From: JAUWKC01 sp035529895
Lineage (GTDB): Bacteria; Planctomycetota; Phycisphaerae; Sedimentisphaerales; Anaerobacaceae
DNA: 64,000 nt
NCBI GenBank assembly: GCA_035529895.1
Contig: DATKVV010000070.1
Span: 62,001-126,000, forward strand
Reading direction: 5' to 3'
Shown piece after piece: positions 26,121 through 34,481 of this stretch. The position numbers were made by a program, and so were the translations under genes. A model generated the notes under the pieces. The model did not search any database, was not told the origin of the DNA, and saw only the letters and a program-made list of their open reading frames with translations. Numbering within the stretch: the first letter of the stretch is position 1; the number at the start of each line of letters is the position of its first letter.

Positions 26121-27761
26121 TCACTCGTCCATATCGAAAGCAGCCGGCGCCGCGCCCGGCGCCGAGACGCCCCGGCGCTGCAGAAGCGAGCCTTCGAGCC
26201 TGTAGAGAGCAACCAGGGCCTCCAGATAATTAGCGAAAGCCTGCGTTTCGGCAATCTGGCTACCAACGAAATCCCGCTGGGCCTGCCCGACAAGCAGGGA
26301 CGTGGATTTGCCCACCCGGAATTTTTCGGTCTCCGCCCGGAGCTTTTCCTCCTGGAAATTGCGGGTGGCGGCGGTCGCTGTAATCTGTTCGCGGGCGCGG
26401 GTCACCTCGATATAAGCGGAGCGCACATCGACCTGCACAAGCTGGGAGAGATTTTCGAGGGCCTCGCGCATCTGCCGCCTGCCGGTCAGTGCGCGAGCGT
26501 ACCGGGCCCGGGCGCCCCGATTCAGGGGAGCATCCTCCAGCATCAGGCCCCAAGTGACATCGTAGCTGTCGCCCCCGATGTTATCGGCGGCCCTGCCAAA
26601 AGTATTCGCATAGCCTGTCTTGCCAAAAGCGATAAACATATCCATTTTGGGGAGCAGCCCGTTCTTGGTTCGCACCACCTCCAGGTCGCCTTGCTGTATC
26701 TGCAGCCTGGCCTGATTCAGGTCCGGGCGCATTGTGAGCGCCACCCTGACGTGCTGGTCGACATTGTCAAGCCTGACATCGGGCAGGGAAGTGTCGTATT
26801 CAAGGATTACGTCCCTGTTCCAGTCGATGCTGCGCGACGGGTTCAGCAGCCGCAGCAGGTCCAGGCGCTGCTTGGCGAGGGTGCTTCTGGCATTTATGAG
26901 GTTTTCGCGTCTGAGCGCAACCTCGGCCTGTGCGGCCGCCAGCTCGGTTTCGGCAAGGTCTCCTATCTTGATTCGCTCCTCGGTCTCGGCCTTCTGCTTC
27001 TCGGCAAGGTTGAGGGAGTTTGTGTAGATTTCAATCTGCCTTTGGGCAAGGGCATAATCCCAGAACTTTGACTCGACTTGCTCGAGAAGAACCTCTGTAA
27101 AACCTCGGAGCTCATACTGCGATATGAGCGTATCGAGTCTGGCCTGATTGACACGGGCCAGATTGGCGCGGATATCCAATCCCTGCAGAAGGGCCTGAGT
27201 AACAGTAAATCCGAGACGATTGGCCGTGAATGTGTCACTGTACAATGATGAGTCGGTGTAGGTGGTGCTGCCCTCCAGTCCGACAGATGTGCCGGTGGGG
27301 AACAACTTGGTCAGAGAAACCAGCCCGGTAACAGAATCCACTGTCGAGCTTTCGGTACTGGAGCCGGCACGTGAGAGTCTGTCGGCGAGGGACCTTCTGT
27401 TGGATACTTCAGTGCCGAGCAGGGGGTCAAAAACAGAAAGCTCTTCCTGTTCGAACGTCTGCCTTATCTGAGGGTTAATTCTTTCGACAATAAGCGACTG
27501 GTTGTTCTCCATGGCCAGAAGAATGGCCTCTTGGATGCCTATTTTCAGAGGCCCCTCGGGTGCAGCAACATTGTTTGCGTCGGCGGGTTTTGGCAAAGCA
27601 GGCTTCTGCCGGCTTTCCGGCAAATCGGGTTTGGTCTCGGGCCCGACGTAACCGGAGTAAGGTTCGGGGTCGAGTGACATGCACGACGGCAGCAGGAAAG
27701 CAGTGACAATCAATATCGTGCCGCAAAGTATGATGGGTGGTTTTTTAGCTGACATGACCAC
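26121..27761 (-). CDS. TolC/OprM-type outer membrane efflux lipoprotein
   Basis: This 546-residue outer membrane factor has a lipoprotein signal peptide with lipobox LLPSC (C27). Two TolC-like alpha-helical repeats follow (ALAQRQIEIYTNSLNLAEKQ; later ENLSQLVQVDVRSAYIEV). It would form the trimeric exit duct through the outer membrane. It is the last gene of a three-gene efflux operon, 14 bp after the RND pump gene. The family call is firm; substrates cannot be read from sequence. Confidence 0.94.
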   Translation of the reverse strand: MVMSAKKPPIILCGTILIVTAFLLPSCMSLDPEPYSGYVGPETKPDLPESRQKPALPKPADANNVAAPEGPLKIGIQEAILLAMENNQSLIVERINPQIRQTFEQEELSVFDPLLGTEVSNRRSLADRLSRAGSSTESSTVDSVTGLVSLTKLFPTGTSVGLEGSTTYTDSSLYSDTFTANRLGFTVTQALLQGLDIRANLARVNQARLDTLISQYELRGFTEVLLEQVESKFWDYALAQRQIEIYTNSLNLAEKQKAETEERIKIGDLAETELAAAQAEVALRRENLINARSTLAKQRLDLLRLLNPSRSIDWNRDVILEYDTSLPDVRLDNVDQHVRVALTMRPDLNQARLQIQQGDLEVVRTKNGLLPKMDMFIAFGKTGYANTFGRAADNIGGDSYDVTWGLMLEDAPLNRGARARYARALTGRRQMREALENLSQLVQVDVRSAYIEVTRAREQITATAATRNFQEEKLRAETEKFRVGKSTSLLVGQAQRDFVGSQIAETQAFANYLEALVALYRLEGSLLQRRGVSAPGAAPAAFDMDE

Positions 27762-27775
27762 TTTTTCGATCCTTA

Positions 27776-30700
27776 TTAATCTGCGCTATTTTCCGCATCA
27801 ATTTTGCCGCCGGAAGTTGTTTCCGGCCGGAGGCGTTCAAAAACCGAATAGACCACGGGGACAAATACGAGCGTAATCAATGTCGAGCTGAGCAGACCAC
27901 CGATGACCGCTCTGGCCATAGGCGCCTGGGCCTCGCCGCCCTCGCCGAGGCCGAGAGCCAGTGGTATCAGGCCGATGATAGTCGTCAGGGCGGTCATAAG
28001 AATCGGCCGGAGGCGTCTTCGGCCGGCCTCTTCTATGGCCTCTCGAATCGGCATCCCGGCCCTGCGGCGAAGCAGATTGGTATGGTCGACAAGGAGAATC
28101 GCATTATTGACGACGATTCCCTCCAGCATAATACATCCGATGAAGGACTGGACGTTGAAAGTGGTGCGCGTCAAGAACAGCATCAGGATAACTCCTATTG
28201 CGGCCAAGGGCACCGAAAACATAACGACAAAGGGGTCACGCAGGGACTCGTACTGGCAGGCCATGACCATATAAACCAGCACGAGCGCCAAAATGCAGCT
28301 TAGCAAAAGCTCGTGAAATGACTTCTGCTGCTCTTCGTAATCGCCGCCGAAGGCAATGGTAAACTCCGGCGGTACCGGGATGGTTCGCAGCAACTGACGC
28401 AGGTCCGAGAGAACGGAACCCATGTCCCTTCCGCTTATATCGGCCGAGACGCTGACAAGACGTTCCTGGTCCTTTCGCTCAATCAGCACGGGGCCGCTTC
28501 GAGGGCCGACAGTTACGACGTTTCTGAGAACAACGGGCTGGCCGTCTGAATTGGTGATCGTCAGGTCGAGAATATCTCTGAGGTCCATTTTCTCGGCGTC
28601 CCTGAGCTTGACAAGAATCGCGTATTCGTCGCCGGCCTGGCGGTAATAGCCGGCGATTGTTCCTGACAGAATTGTCTGAAGGGCGTTTGCTATGTTTGAA
28701 ACGGTCAGGTTCATGTCGGCGGCCTTCTGCCGGTCTATGAGAACAAGCTCTTCGGGACTTCCGGATTCACGGCTGATTCGGGCGTCGGTAATCCCTTCTG
28801 CCGATTCTACGAGGTCCTTGACCTGCGCGGCCAAGATGTCGGCCATCTGCAAGTCGTGGCCCCTGACTTCGACCTGAATCTTGTCACCTTGCGAAGTTCC
28901 CATTCGGAAAATGAACAGGCCCTGGCCGGCGCGGGTTCGGACAATCATTCCGGGTATTCCGCTCAGCCTGCCGCGGAGGTCTGCGGCAATCTGCTCACTC
29001 GACCTTGTTCGCTGGGACTGAGGCTTCAGTGAGATGCGGACCTCGCCCGTATGGCCGCCGGTCCCGTGCCATCGAGAGCCGCCCACGTATGTCACGGTGT
29101 TTTTGATTTCGGGCACGGATTCGTTGACGATTTGCTCGATAACCCTGAATTTTTCGTCCAGCAGATTCAGCCTGGTGCCCACCTGCATTTCGGCGTCAAC
29201 TCGGACCTCGCCCTCATCCGTGTTGGGCATCAGCTCGACCCCAACATACGGAGCGAGCATCAGGCTTCCGGTCAGCAGCAGAACCGCCATAATCACGATG
29301 AAAGCACGGTTTTCCAGGGCAAAGTGCAGAAGTCTTTTGTAGTGGTTTTCCAAACCTTTGAAGAATCGCCCGCTGATTTCGAATACCCTGCCGCGAAAAG
29401 TGTGTCTGAACCTTTCATCGGTCGGCTCGGCGGGAAGGATGCGCGCAGAGAGCATCGGAACAACCGTAAGGGCCACTGCAAGGGAGCACAAAAGCGAAAA
29501 ACTGACCACAATCGAGAGCTGCTTAAACATGACGCCCGACATCCCCCTTACAAAAATCAGCGGCAAAAAGACCACCATAGTGGTCAGCGTGCTGGCAATA
29601 ACGGCAGGCGTAACCTCCTCGGCGCCGTTGACGGCGGCATGTTCCAGCAAATCGCCTGATTCCCGCATGCGGAAGATGTTTTCGAGCACGACGATAGCAT
29701 TATCAACGAGCATTCCGATTCCAAGGGCCAGGCCACCCAGTGTCATGATATTAAGGGTGAAGTTGCCGAAATACAGAAGCGCAAAAGTTGCAATGATTGA
29801 AACCGGGATGGCGGTGGCGATAACAACGGTGCTTCGCACGTTGCGCAGAAATAGAAGCAGCACGATTACAGCAAGCATTCCCCCGTAAATCGCGGAAGAG
29901 CCGACATTCGCGATGGAGCGCCGGATGTAATCGGAAGTGTCGATAATTGGTATTATTTTTATCTGCGGTATGTCGCGGTTGATGCGGTCGAGCTCGGCAA
30001 GTGCGCCGCGAGCAACCTCAACGGTGTTTTTGCCGGACTGTTTGTTGATCGAAAGCCGTACTCCCGACACGCCGTTGACCCGGACAATCCTTGTGATTTT
30101 CTGCCAGGAATCCTCCACGAGGGCGATTTCCCTCAACTGAATGGGCATGCCGTGGCGGACGGCTATCACGGTATCGTGCAATTGCTTTAGGTCTGTGTAC
30201 TCGCCCGGCGTCCTGACGGTAATTTCAAAATTGCCCTTTTCGATGGTACCGGCGGGAATGTTTACGTTTCCCTCGCGGACACGCGAGATAATGGAGTCGA
30301 GGGGTATGGCCAGAGCATTTATCTTGGCCGGGTCGAGATTAATGTGTATCTCCCGCTCGAGGCCGCCGCGGATGTCGACGGCGGCCACGCCGGGGACACG
30401 CTCGAGGCGATATTTTACCTGGTCCTCAATAATCTGCCGGGTCTGGACGGGATCCAGGTTGCTGGAGGCGCCGAGGATTAATATGGGGAAGCTTGCAAGG
30501 TCGAATTTTCGAAGTGTGGGCCGGTCGGAATCCTCGGGCAGATGATCGATGATACGGTCCAGACGGTCGCGGATATCGTTTGCGGCGGCATCGAGGTCCG
30601 TTCCCCACGCAAATGTTACTCGAACGGTGCCCTGGCCCTCCAGTGAGGTGGAGGTTACCTCTTCAACTCCGGGCACAGCGCTGACGGCCTGCTCGATTGG

Positions 30701-30895
30701 TCGGGTTATGAGCTCCTCGATTTCTTCGGGGCCGGCGTTTTCGTAGGTACAGGTAATGCTGAGAGTCGGGTATGAAATATCGGGCATCAGGTCGATGGGA
30801 AGCCGCAGCAGTGAGATAGTCCCCAACAGGAGCACCATCAATACCACCATGATTGTAAATATCGGGCGATGAACGGCAAGGCGTGAGATTCTCAT
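27776..30895 (-). CDS. RND efflux pump, AcrB/HAE1-type inner membrane transporter
   Basis: The 1039-residue length and organisation are standard for the AcrB family: an N-terminal helix (ISRLAVHRPIFTIMVVLMVL), two large periplasmic loops and twelve transmembrane helices. Conserved segments include GLALGIGMLVDNAIVVLENI (with the proton-relay Asp region), PVSIIATFALLY and RPILMTALTTIIGLIPLAL. It exports drugs or lipophilic compounds using the proton gradient. Its start overlaps the stop of the adaptor gene by 4 bp (ATGA), indicating translational coupling. Confidence 0.97.
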   Translation of the reverse strand: MRISRLAVHRPIFTIMVVLMVLLLGTISLLRLPIDLMPDISYPTLSITCTYENAGPEEIEELITRPIEQAVSAVPGVEEVTSTSLEGQGTVRVTFAWGTDLDAAANDIRDRLDRIIDHLPEDSDRPTLRKFDLASFPILILGASSNLDPVQTRQIIEDQVKYRLERVPGVAAVDIRGGLEREIHINLDPAKINALAIPLDSIISRVREGNVNIPAGTIEKGNFEITVRTPGEYTDLKQLHDTVIAVRHGMPIQLREIALVEDSWQKITRIVRVNGVSGVRLSINKQSGKNTVEVARGALAELDRINRDIPQIKIIPIIDTSDYIRRSIANVGSSAIYGGMLAVIVLLLFLRNVRSTVVIATAIPVSIIATFALLYFGNFTLNIMTLGGLALGIGMLVDNAIVVLENIFRMRESGDLLEHAAVNGAEEVTPAVIASTLTTMVVFLPLIFVRGMSGVMFKQLSIVVSFSLLCSLAVALTVVPMLSARILPAEPTDERFRHTFRGRVFEISGRFFKGLENHYKRLLHFALENRAFIVIMAVLLLTGSLMLAPYVGVELMPNTDEGEVRVDAEMQVGTRLNLLDEKFRVIEQIVNESVPEIKNTVTYVGGSRWHGTGGHTGEVRISLKPQSQRTRSSEQIAADLRGRLSGIPGMIVRTRAGQGLFIFRMGTSQGDKIQVEVRGHDLQMADILAAQVKDLVESAEGITDARISRESGSPEELVLIDRQKAADMNLTVSNIANALQTILSGTIAGYYRQAGDEYAILVKLRDAEKMDLRDILDLTITNSDGQPVVLRNVVTVGPRSGPVLIERKDQERLVSVSADISGRDMGSVLSDLRQLLRTIPVPPEFTIAFGGDYEEQQKSFHELLLSCILALVLVYMVMACQYESLRDPFVVMFSVPLAAIGVILMLFLTRTTFNVQSFIGCIMLEGIVVNNAILLVDHTNLLRRRAGMPIREAIEEAGRRRLRPILMTALTTIIGLIPLALGLGEGGEAQAPMARAVIGGLLSSTLITLVFVPVVYSVFERLRPETTSGGKIDAENSAD

Positions 30896-32130
30896 CGGGC
30901 ATCTCCTGAGTCGGCACTGACATGGGCCTCGCTGGAATCAATGCGCGTCTGCGGAGGGTGCTGCGCCTGTGGCCCCTTCTTGGGCAGCGTGATATCCGAG
31001 CCGTCCTCGAGAAGATGATTGCCCAGCGTGACCACCAGTCCTGAAATCTCCGGCTGTGTGATTTCGACCAGCTCGCCGTCAATTATGCCCGTCGTCACCG
31101 GGACAAAACGGACTTTGAGTGTTTCCAAGTCGGCAATAAAAACCCCCTCTTTACCGTTTCTTCTGACCAGCGCGGGAAGCGGAATCAGCGTGGCATTTTC
31201 ATGCCTGTCGAACTCAACCTGTGTTCTGACAAACATACCCGGCTTGAGCAGACGGTCGGGATTCGGCACTTCAACTTCAACCCTTGCCTGTCGGCTGCTT
31301 TCCTTCAGCAGCGGTGCTATGCGGACAATGACGCCGGTAAAAGCCCTATCGGGGTAGGCATCAGTGGTGACGACGGCATCCTGGCCCACCTTGACTTTGG
31401 GGTAGTCCCTTTCTATAACGTAGACCACGGCCGTGAGCGGATTGTTTTGTAAAATGGAGACAATGGACTGATTGACCTGCAGCAGGGCCCCTTCATCCAC
31501 AAATCTCTCACCCACGACGCGGGTTTGATCACCTTCTTCCCAGAAGGCCTGAACCTGGGTGTAGGAAAGTCGAACCTCGGCAGTTTTCAGGGCCGCTTCC
31601 TTCTGCGCCAACTGAGCAAGTGAGACCTTGTGTCTTGTCTGGGAGGCGTTGAATGCGGCCTCGGATACATCCAGCTCCGCAGCCGAAGCAATTTGCTTTT
31701 GGCGAAGGGCCTTTGCCCTTTCGTATTCACGCATGGCAATGTCCAGGTCGGTGGCGCAGTTTGCGGCGTTCGCCTTGGCGACCTGCAATTCGGCCCGGGC
31801 CTGTTCAACCTCCTGGGCGAATTCTTCGTCGTCGAGCACTGCGATGACCTGATTGCGATCGACCGTATCACCTACGTCGACGAGGAGTTTTTTGAGCCAG
31901 CCCGCCACCTTCGGCGCCACGATGAACTGCGCCTTCGGCTCCAAAGAGCCTGTAAAAACCCCGATATCACGGATAACGTCCCTGCGGATTGGTTTGGTCT
32001 CAACGGCCACCGAGACGGCGGAACGACCCGGTCGTTTATTAGCGCCCGAGCGGGCGGCTCGCTTGTATAACTGCCAGCCCCCCATTGCGACAACTGCAGC
32101 GACAAGCAGCAGTAAGAAGGACTTTTTCAT
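30892..32130 (-). CDS. RND efflux periplasmic adaptor (membrane fusion protein)
   Basis: A 412-residue membrane fusion protein. It has an N-terminal anchor helix (FLLLLVAAVVAMGGW), a lipoyl-like half motif (APKVAGWLKKLLVDVGDTV), a coiled-coil hairpin rich in Ala/Glu, the second lipoyl half and a beta-barrel segment (IPLPALVRRNGKEGVFI). It bridges the RND pump and the TolC-like duct. It is first in the operon, 47 nt or so after the predicted transcription start. Confidence 0.95.
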   Translation of the reverse strand: MKKSFLLLLVAAVVAMGGWQLYKRAARSGANKRPGRSAVSVAVETKPIRRDVIRDIGVFTGSLEPKAQFIVAPKVAGWLKKLLVDVGDTVDRNQVIAVLDDEEFAQEVEQARAELQVAKANAANCATDLDIAMREYERAKALRQKQIASAAELDVSEAAFNASQTRHKVSLAQLAQKEAALKTAEVRLSYTQVQAFWEEGDQTRVVGERFVDEGALLQVNQSIVSILQNNPLTAVVYVIERDYPKVKVGQDAVVTTDAYPDRAFTGVIVRIAPLLKESSRQARVEVEVPNPDRLLKPGMFVRTQVEFDRHENATLIPLPALVRRNGKEGVFIADLETLKVRFVPVTTGIIDGELVEITQPEISGLVVTLGNHLLEDGSDITLPKKGPQAQHPPQTRIDSSEAHVSADSGDAR

Positions 32131-32580
32131 TCATTCTTCCCGGATAACCAGTTACGAACAATGCATCTTGATTGTTATCAAACATCATACCAAACTTTTT
32201 GATGCGGTTCAACTTGAATGCCCTCAACAGAAGCCAGATAAGTCTGCCTTCCAATCAGAGGACGTTTTTCTTCGGGTGCTGCCGAGGCCAAACGGAAACA
32301 GGCTCTGCAGAGGTGCAACCTGCCAGAGATAGGCAGTTGAAAGCTACGAATTGCCGCAGGACTGACGATTATGAACCCGCCGTCCCATTTTATAGTGGCC
32401 GCATGACAATTCAGAGGTTTCTGATGCCTGAAAAGACCTACTGCCGAAGGCGCGACCTTTCAGGCGTAAAAGGAATCTGTCCAGTTCATGCTGAACCAGT
32501 ACAGTTTTAAGCCGCCCGCGCTGCCGTTTTTTCCGCCCTTCCGGCAATGGTGTAATTGAAACCCAATTCTGTCGTTCTGC
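32131..32580. other. Intergenic region between the Wood-Ljungdahl and efflux operons
   Basis: No gene is supported. It holds the efflux promoter (32184-32212) and a nested hairpin (gcctgaaa at 32426-32433 pairing with tttcaggc at 32458-32465, enclosing gcc gaa ggc). The hairpin lies ~115 bp past the last gene of the large operon. It lacks a T run, so termination there is only a possibility. Confidence 0.5.
32184..32212 (-). promoter_or_regulatory. Sigma-70-like promoter of the RND efflux operon
   Basis: Minus strand: -35 TTGAAC, 17-bp spacer, -10 TATGAT, about 50 bp upstream of the adaptor gene. Confidence 0.65.
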
Positions 32581-33420
32581 TCAAAAGAGGCACCTTTCCT
32601 TCGCAGGAATATCTCGTAGCTGAGCGTAAGTAAACACAGCCCCGTCAATACAAACGAACCTGGCACCTATGTTACAATGCCCGCACTTGCCTATGCCGCA
32701 TTTCATATATCTCTCAAGAGTCATGTAGATGTTGTCGTCTGTGAACCCTGAATCGAGGAGCTCTGTGACGACAAATCTGATCATTATTGGCGGGCCGCAC
32801 ACAAAAGCGGCCCCGTCGGATGAGGTCATATCGGTCTTGGTCCACAACGTGGTTACTACGCCCACATTCCCTTTCCAGTGTTGGTCCGGCCGATCAACAG
32901 TCAGCAATACTTCGGTGTCTTTGGTTCGCTGCCAGGTTTTGAGCTCTTCCTTGAAGCAGAGTTCGTCAGGGGTCTTTGCGCCATAAAGAATCTTAATTTT
33001 CCCATATTGCCGCCTTTTGTGAAAGACTGCGTTTATCAAGCTTCTCAGGGGAGGCAGACCAATCCCGCCGGCAATGAAACACAGGTCTTTGCCCCTGACT
33101 TGCTCCAGTGGAAAAGAGTTCCCGTAAGGGCCTCTTATGTAGACCCTTTCCCCAGGCATTAGCTTGTGTATTTCATGCGTAAGCCTTCCCACGCGTCTTA
33201 TGGTGAACTCCAAGAACCCCTGTTGGTGCGGAGAAGAGGTGATAGATATGGGAGCCTCGCCTATCCCTAATATAGACATTTGCACAAACTGCCCCGGCTT
33301 GTAGTTGAAAGACCTTGCGCGTTCTGCGTTTTCCAGCACGACCTTGAAAGTCTTTGTGTCGAAACTTTCGTCCCGGACAGACTCGATTCTTGCAGGGCAG
33401 GGTATATATTCATTGCTCAT
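32581..33420 (-). CDS. AsrB/HydG-like FAD-NAD(P)H-2Fe-2S electron-transfer subunit
   Basis: About 279 residues of the ferredoxin-reductase family. It has an FAD-binding beta-barrel with YKPGQFVQMS, an NAD(P)-binding half (FIAGGIGLPPLRSLI, FVCGPPIMI), and a C-terminal 2Fe-2S motif (CGIGKCGHC...FVCIDG) as in anaerobic sulfite reductase subunit B and sulfhydrogenase gamma. The start MSNEYIPC is chosen because its ATG overlaps the upstream stop by 4 bp. It is the last gene of the Wood-Ljungdahl operon. With the adjacent AsrA-like protein it probably links formate dehydrogenase to NAD(P)H. No sulfite reductase catalytic subunit (AsrC) is present. Confidence 0.9.
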   Translation of the reverse strand: MSNEYIPCPARIESVRDESFDTKTFKVVLENAERARSFNYKPGQFVQMSILGIGEAPISITSSPHQQGFLEFTIRRVGRLTHEIHKLMPGERVYIRGPYGNSFPLEQVRGKDLCFIAGGIGLPPLRSLINAVFHKRRQYGKIKILYGAKTPDELCFKEELKTWQRTKDTEVLLTVDRPDQHWKGNVGVVTTLWTKTDMTSSDGAAFVCGPPIMIRFVVTELLDSGFTDDNIYMTLERYMKCGIGKCGHCNIGARFVCIDGAVFTYAQLRDIPAKERCLF

Positions 33421-34481
33421 ATATTCTGGGCCTTTTCGATAACCTGCGATATTCCTATGTTGACCGGGCAGCTCGATAAACATCTGCCACAACCAACACA
33501 GCCGCTCATACCCGTTGTCAGATAGTCGTATTTCAACTTATGTTCATACCTTCGAGCAGTTCTAATCCATTTCTCCTGACGAGGGTTATGCCCGCTGGCC
33601 TCTCTGGTGTAGCCCTGGAACACACAGGCGTCCCAGTTTCGGCATCTTATGCCGAGCTTTCCCTGTTTTTCGTCAAAGACATTGAAGCAGGTGCAGGTGG
33701 GGCATACGTACAAACAGCCGCCGCAGTAAATGCATCTCTCGGCTATGGGTTCGTAAATTGACTCCGGAATTTTGTCTTCACAAAAATTCTGTATCGCTTT
33801 TTCAAAATCCAATTTGAGCCCTACTGCGTCCTCCGCGGCCTTCTTTGCTGTTGCCGAGTGTTCCACATCCTGCTTTGAGGCTTCCTCAAAAAACTCCTGA
33901 AAACTGTCTATAAATTCCTGCCCTTTTCGGCTGCCTATTTCGACAAGGTAGGCACTGTCTATATCCACCATCTGCAGGTCGAAATCCGAAGCCCGGCCGC
34001 GGCCAGGTTCATAACGCACAGGCAGAAATGGGCCGGTTTTTGCAGAGGTGCAGAAACAGTCTCGGAGCGGGCGCTTGCACCCAACCAGCACGTTCAGTTT
34101 TTCTATCGACCTGTTCAGATAATAGATGTCTTCGAAGTTCCTTCCAAAAAACTCGTCCACGAACAACATAGCCTTGAGATCGCACGCCCGTAAACCAAAT
34201 AAAAGTTTCTTTGTTGGAGCACGAGCCAAATCGGTAATTCTTCCATCTGCAAATTCAAAGAGGTATTCGAGCTGGGGAAATCCTATAACCTTGGGACTAA
34301 TTACAAGCCTCTCGTAGTCCAAATTCAACTTATCCAGGGATGCTTTCTTTTCGTTTGCATCTACTCTGACAAGCTGAACATCCCCGCCCATTTCTTCTAA
34401 AGGGACGTAGGTTTCCCACTCATCGCTCGCTCTGAGGCAAAGATCCTTGACGTCTTGTTTTTTCAGCAACATTTCTCTCAT
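33417..34481 (-). CDS. AsrA/HydB-like 4Fe-4S electron-transfer subunit
   Basis: This 354-residue protein resembles anaerobic sulfite reductase subunit A and sulfhydrogenase beta. It has a large N-terminal domain (GLRACDLKAMLFVDEFF is typical), then two 4Fe-4S motifs, CIYCGGCLYVCPTC and CVGCGRCLSSCPVN. It carries electrons between the flavin subunit and a catalytic partner. It overlaps the flavin-subunit gene downstream and the formate dehydrogenase gene upstream by 4 bp each, so the three are likely made in stoichiometric amounts as one complex. Confidence 0.88.
   Translation of the reverse strand: MREMLLKKQDVKDLCLRASDEWETYVPLEEMGGDVQLVRVDANEKKASLDKLNLDYERLVISPKVIGFPQLEYLFEFADGRITDLARAPTKKLLFGLRACDLKAMLFVDEFFGRNFEDIYYLNRSIEKLNVLVGCKRPLRDCFCTSAKTGPFLPVRYEPGRGRASDFDLQMVDIDSAYLVEIGSRKGQEFIDSFQEFFEEASKQDVEHSATAKKAAEDAVGLKLDFEKAIQNFCEDKIPESIYEPIAERCIYCGGCLYVCPTCTCFNVFDEKQGKLGIRCRNWDACVFQGYTREASGHNPRQEKWIRTARRYEHKLKYDYLTTGMSGCVGCGRCLSSCPVNIGISQVIEKAQNI

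Noticed and set aside
32581..34481. Assimilatory or anaerobic sulfite reductase
   Set aside because: AsrA- and AsrB-like subunits are present but the siroheme subunit AsrC is missing; overlaps tie them to formate dehydrogenase.
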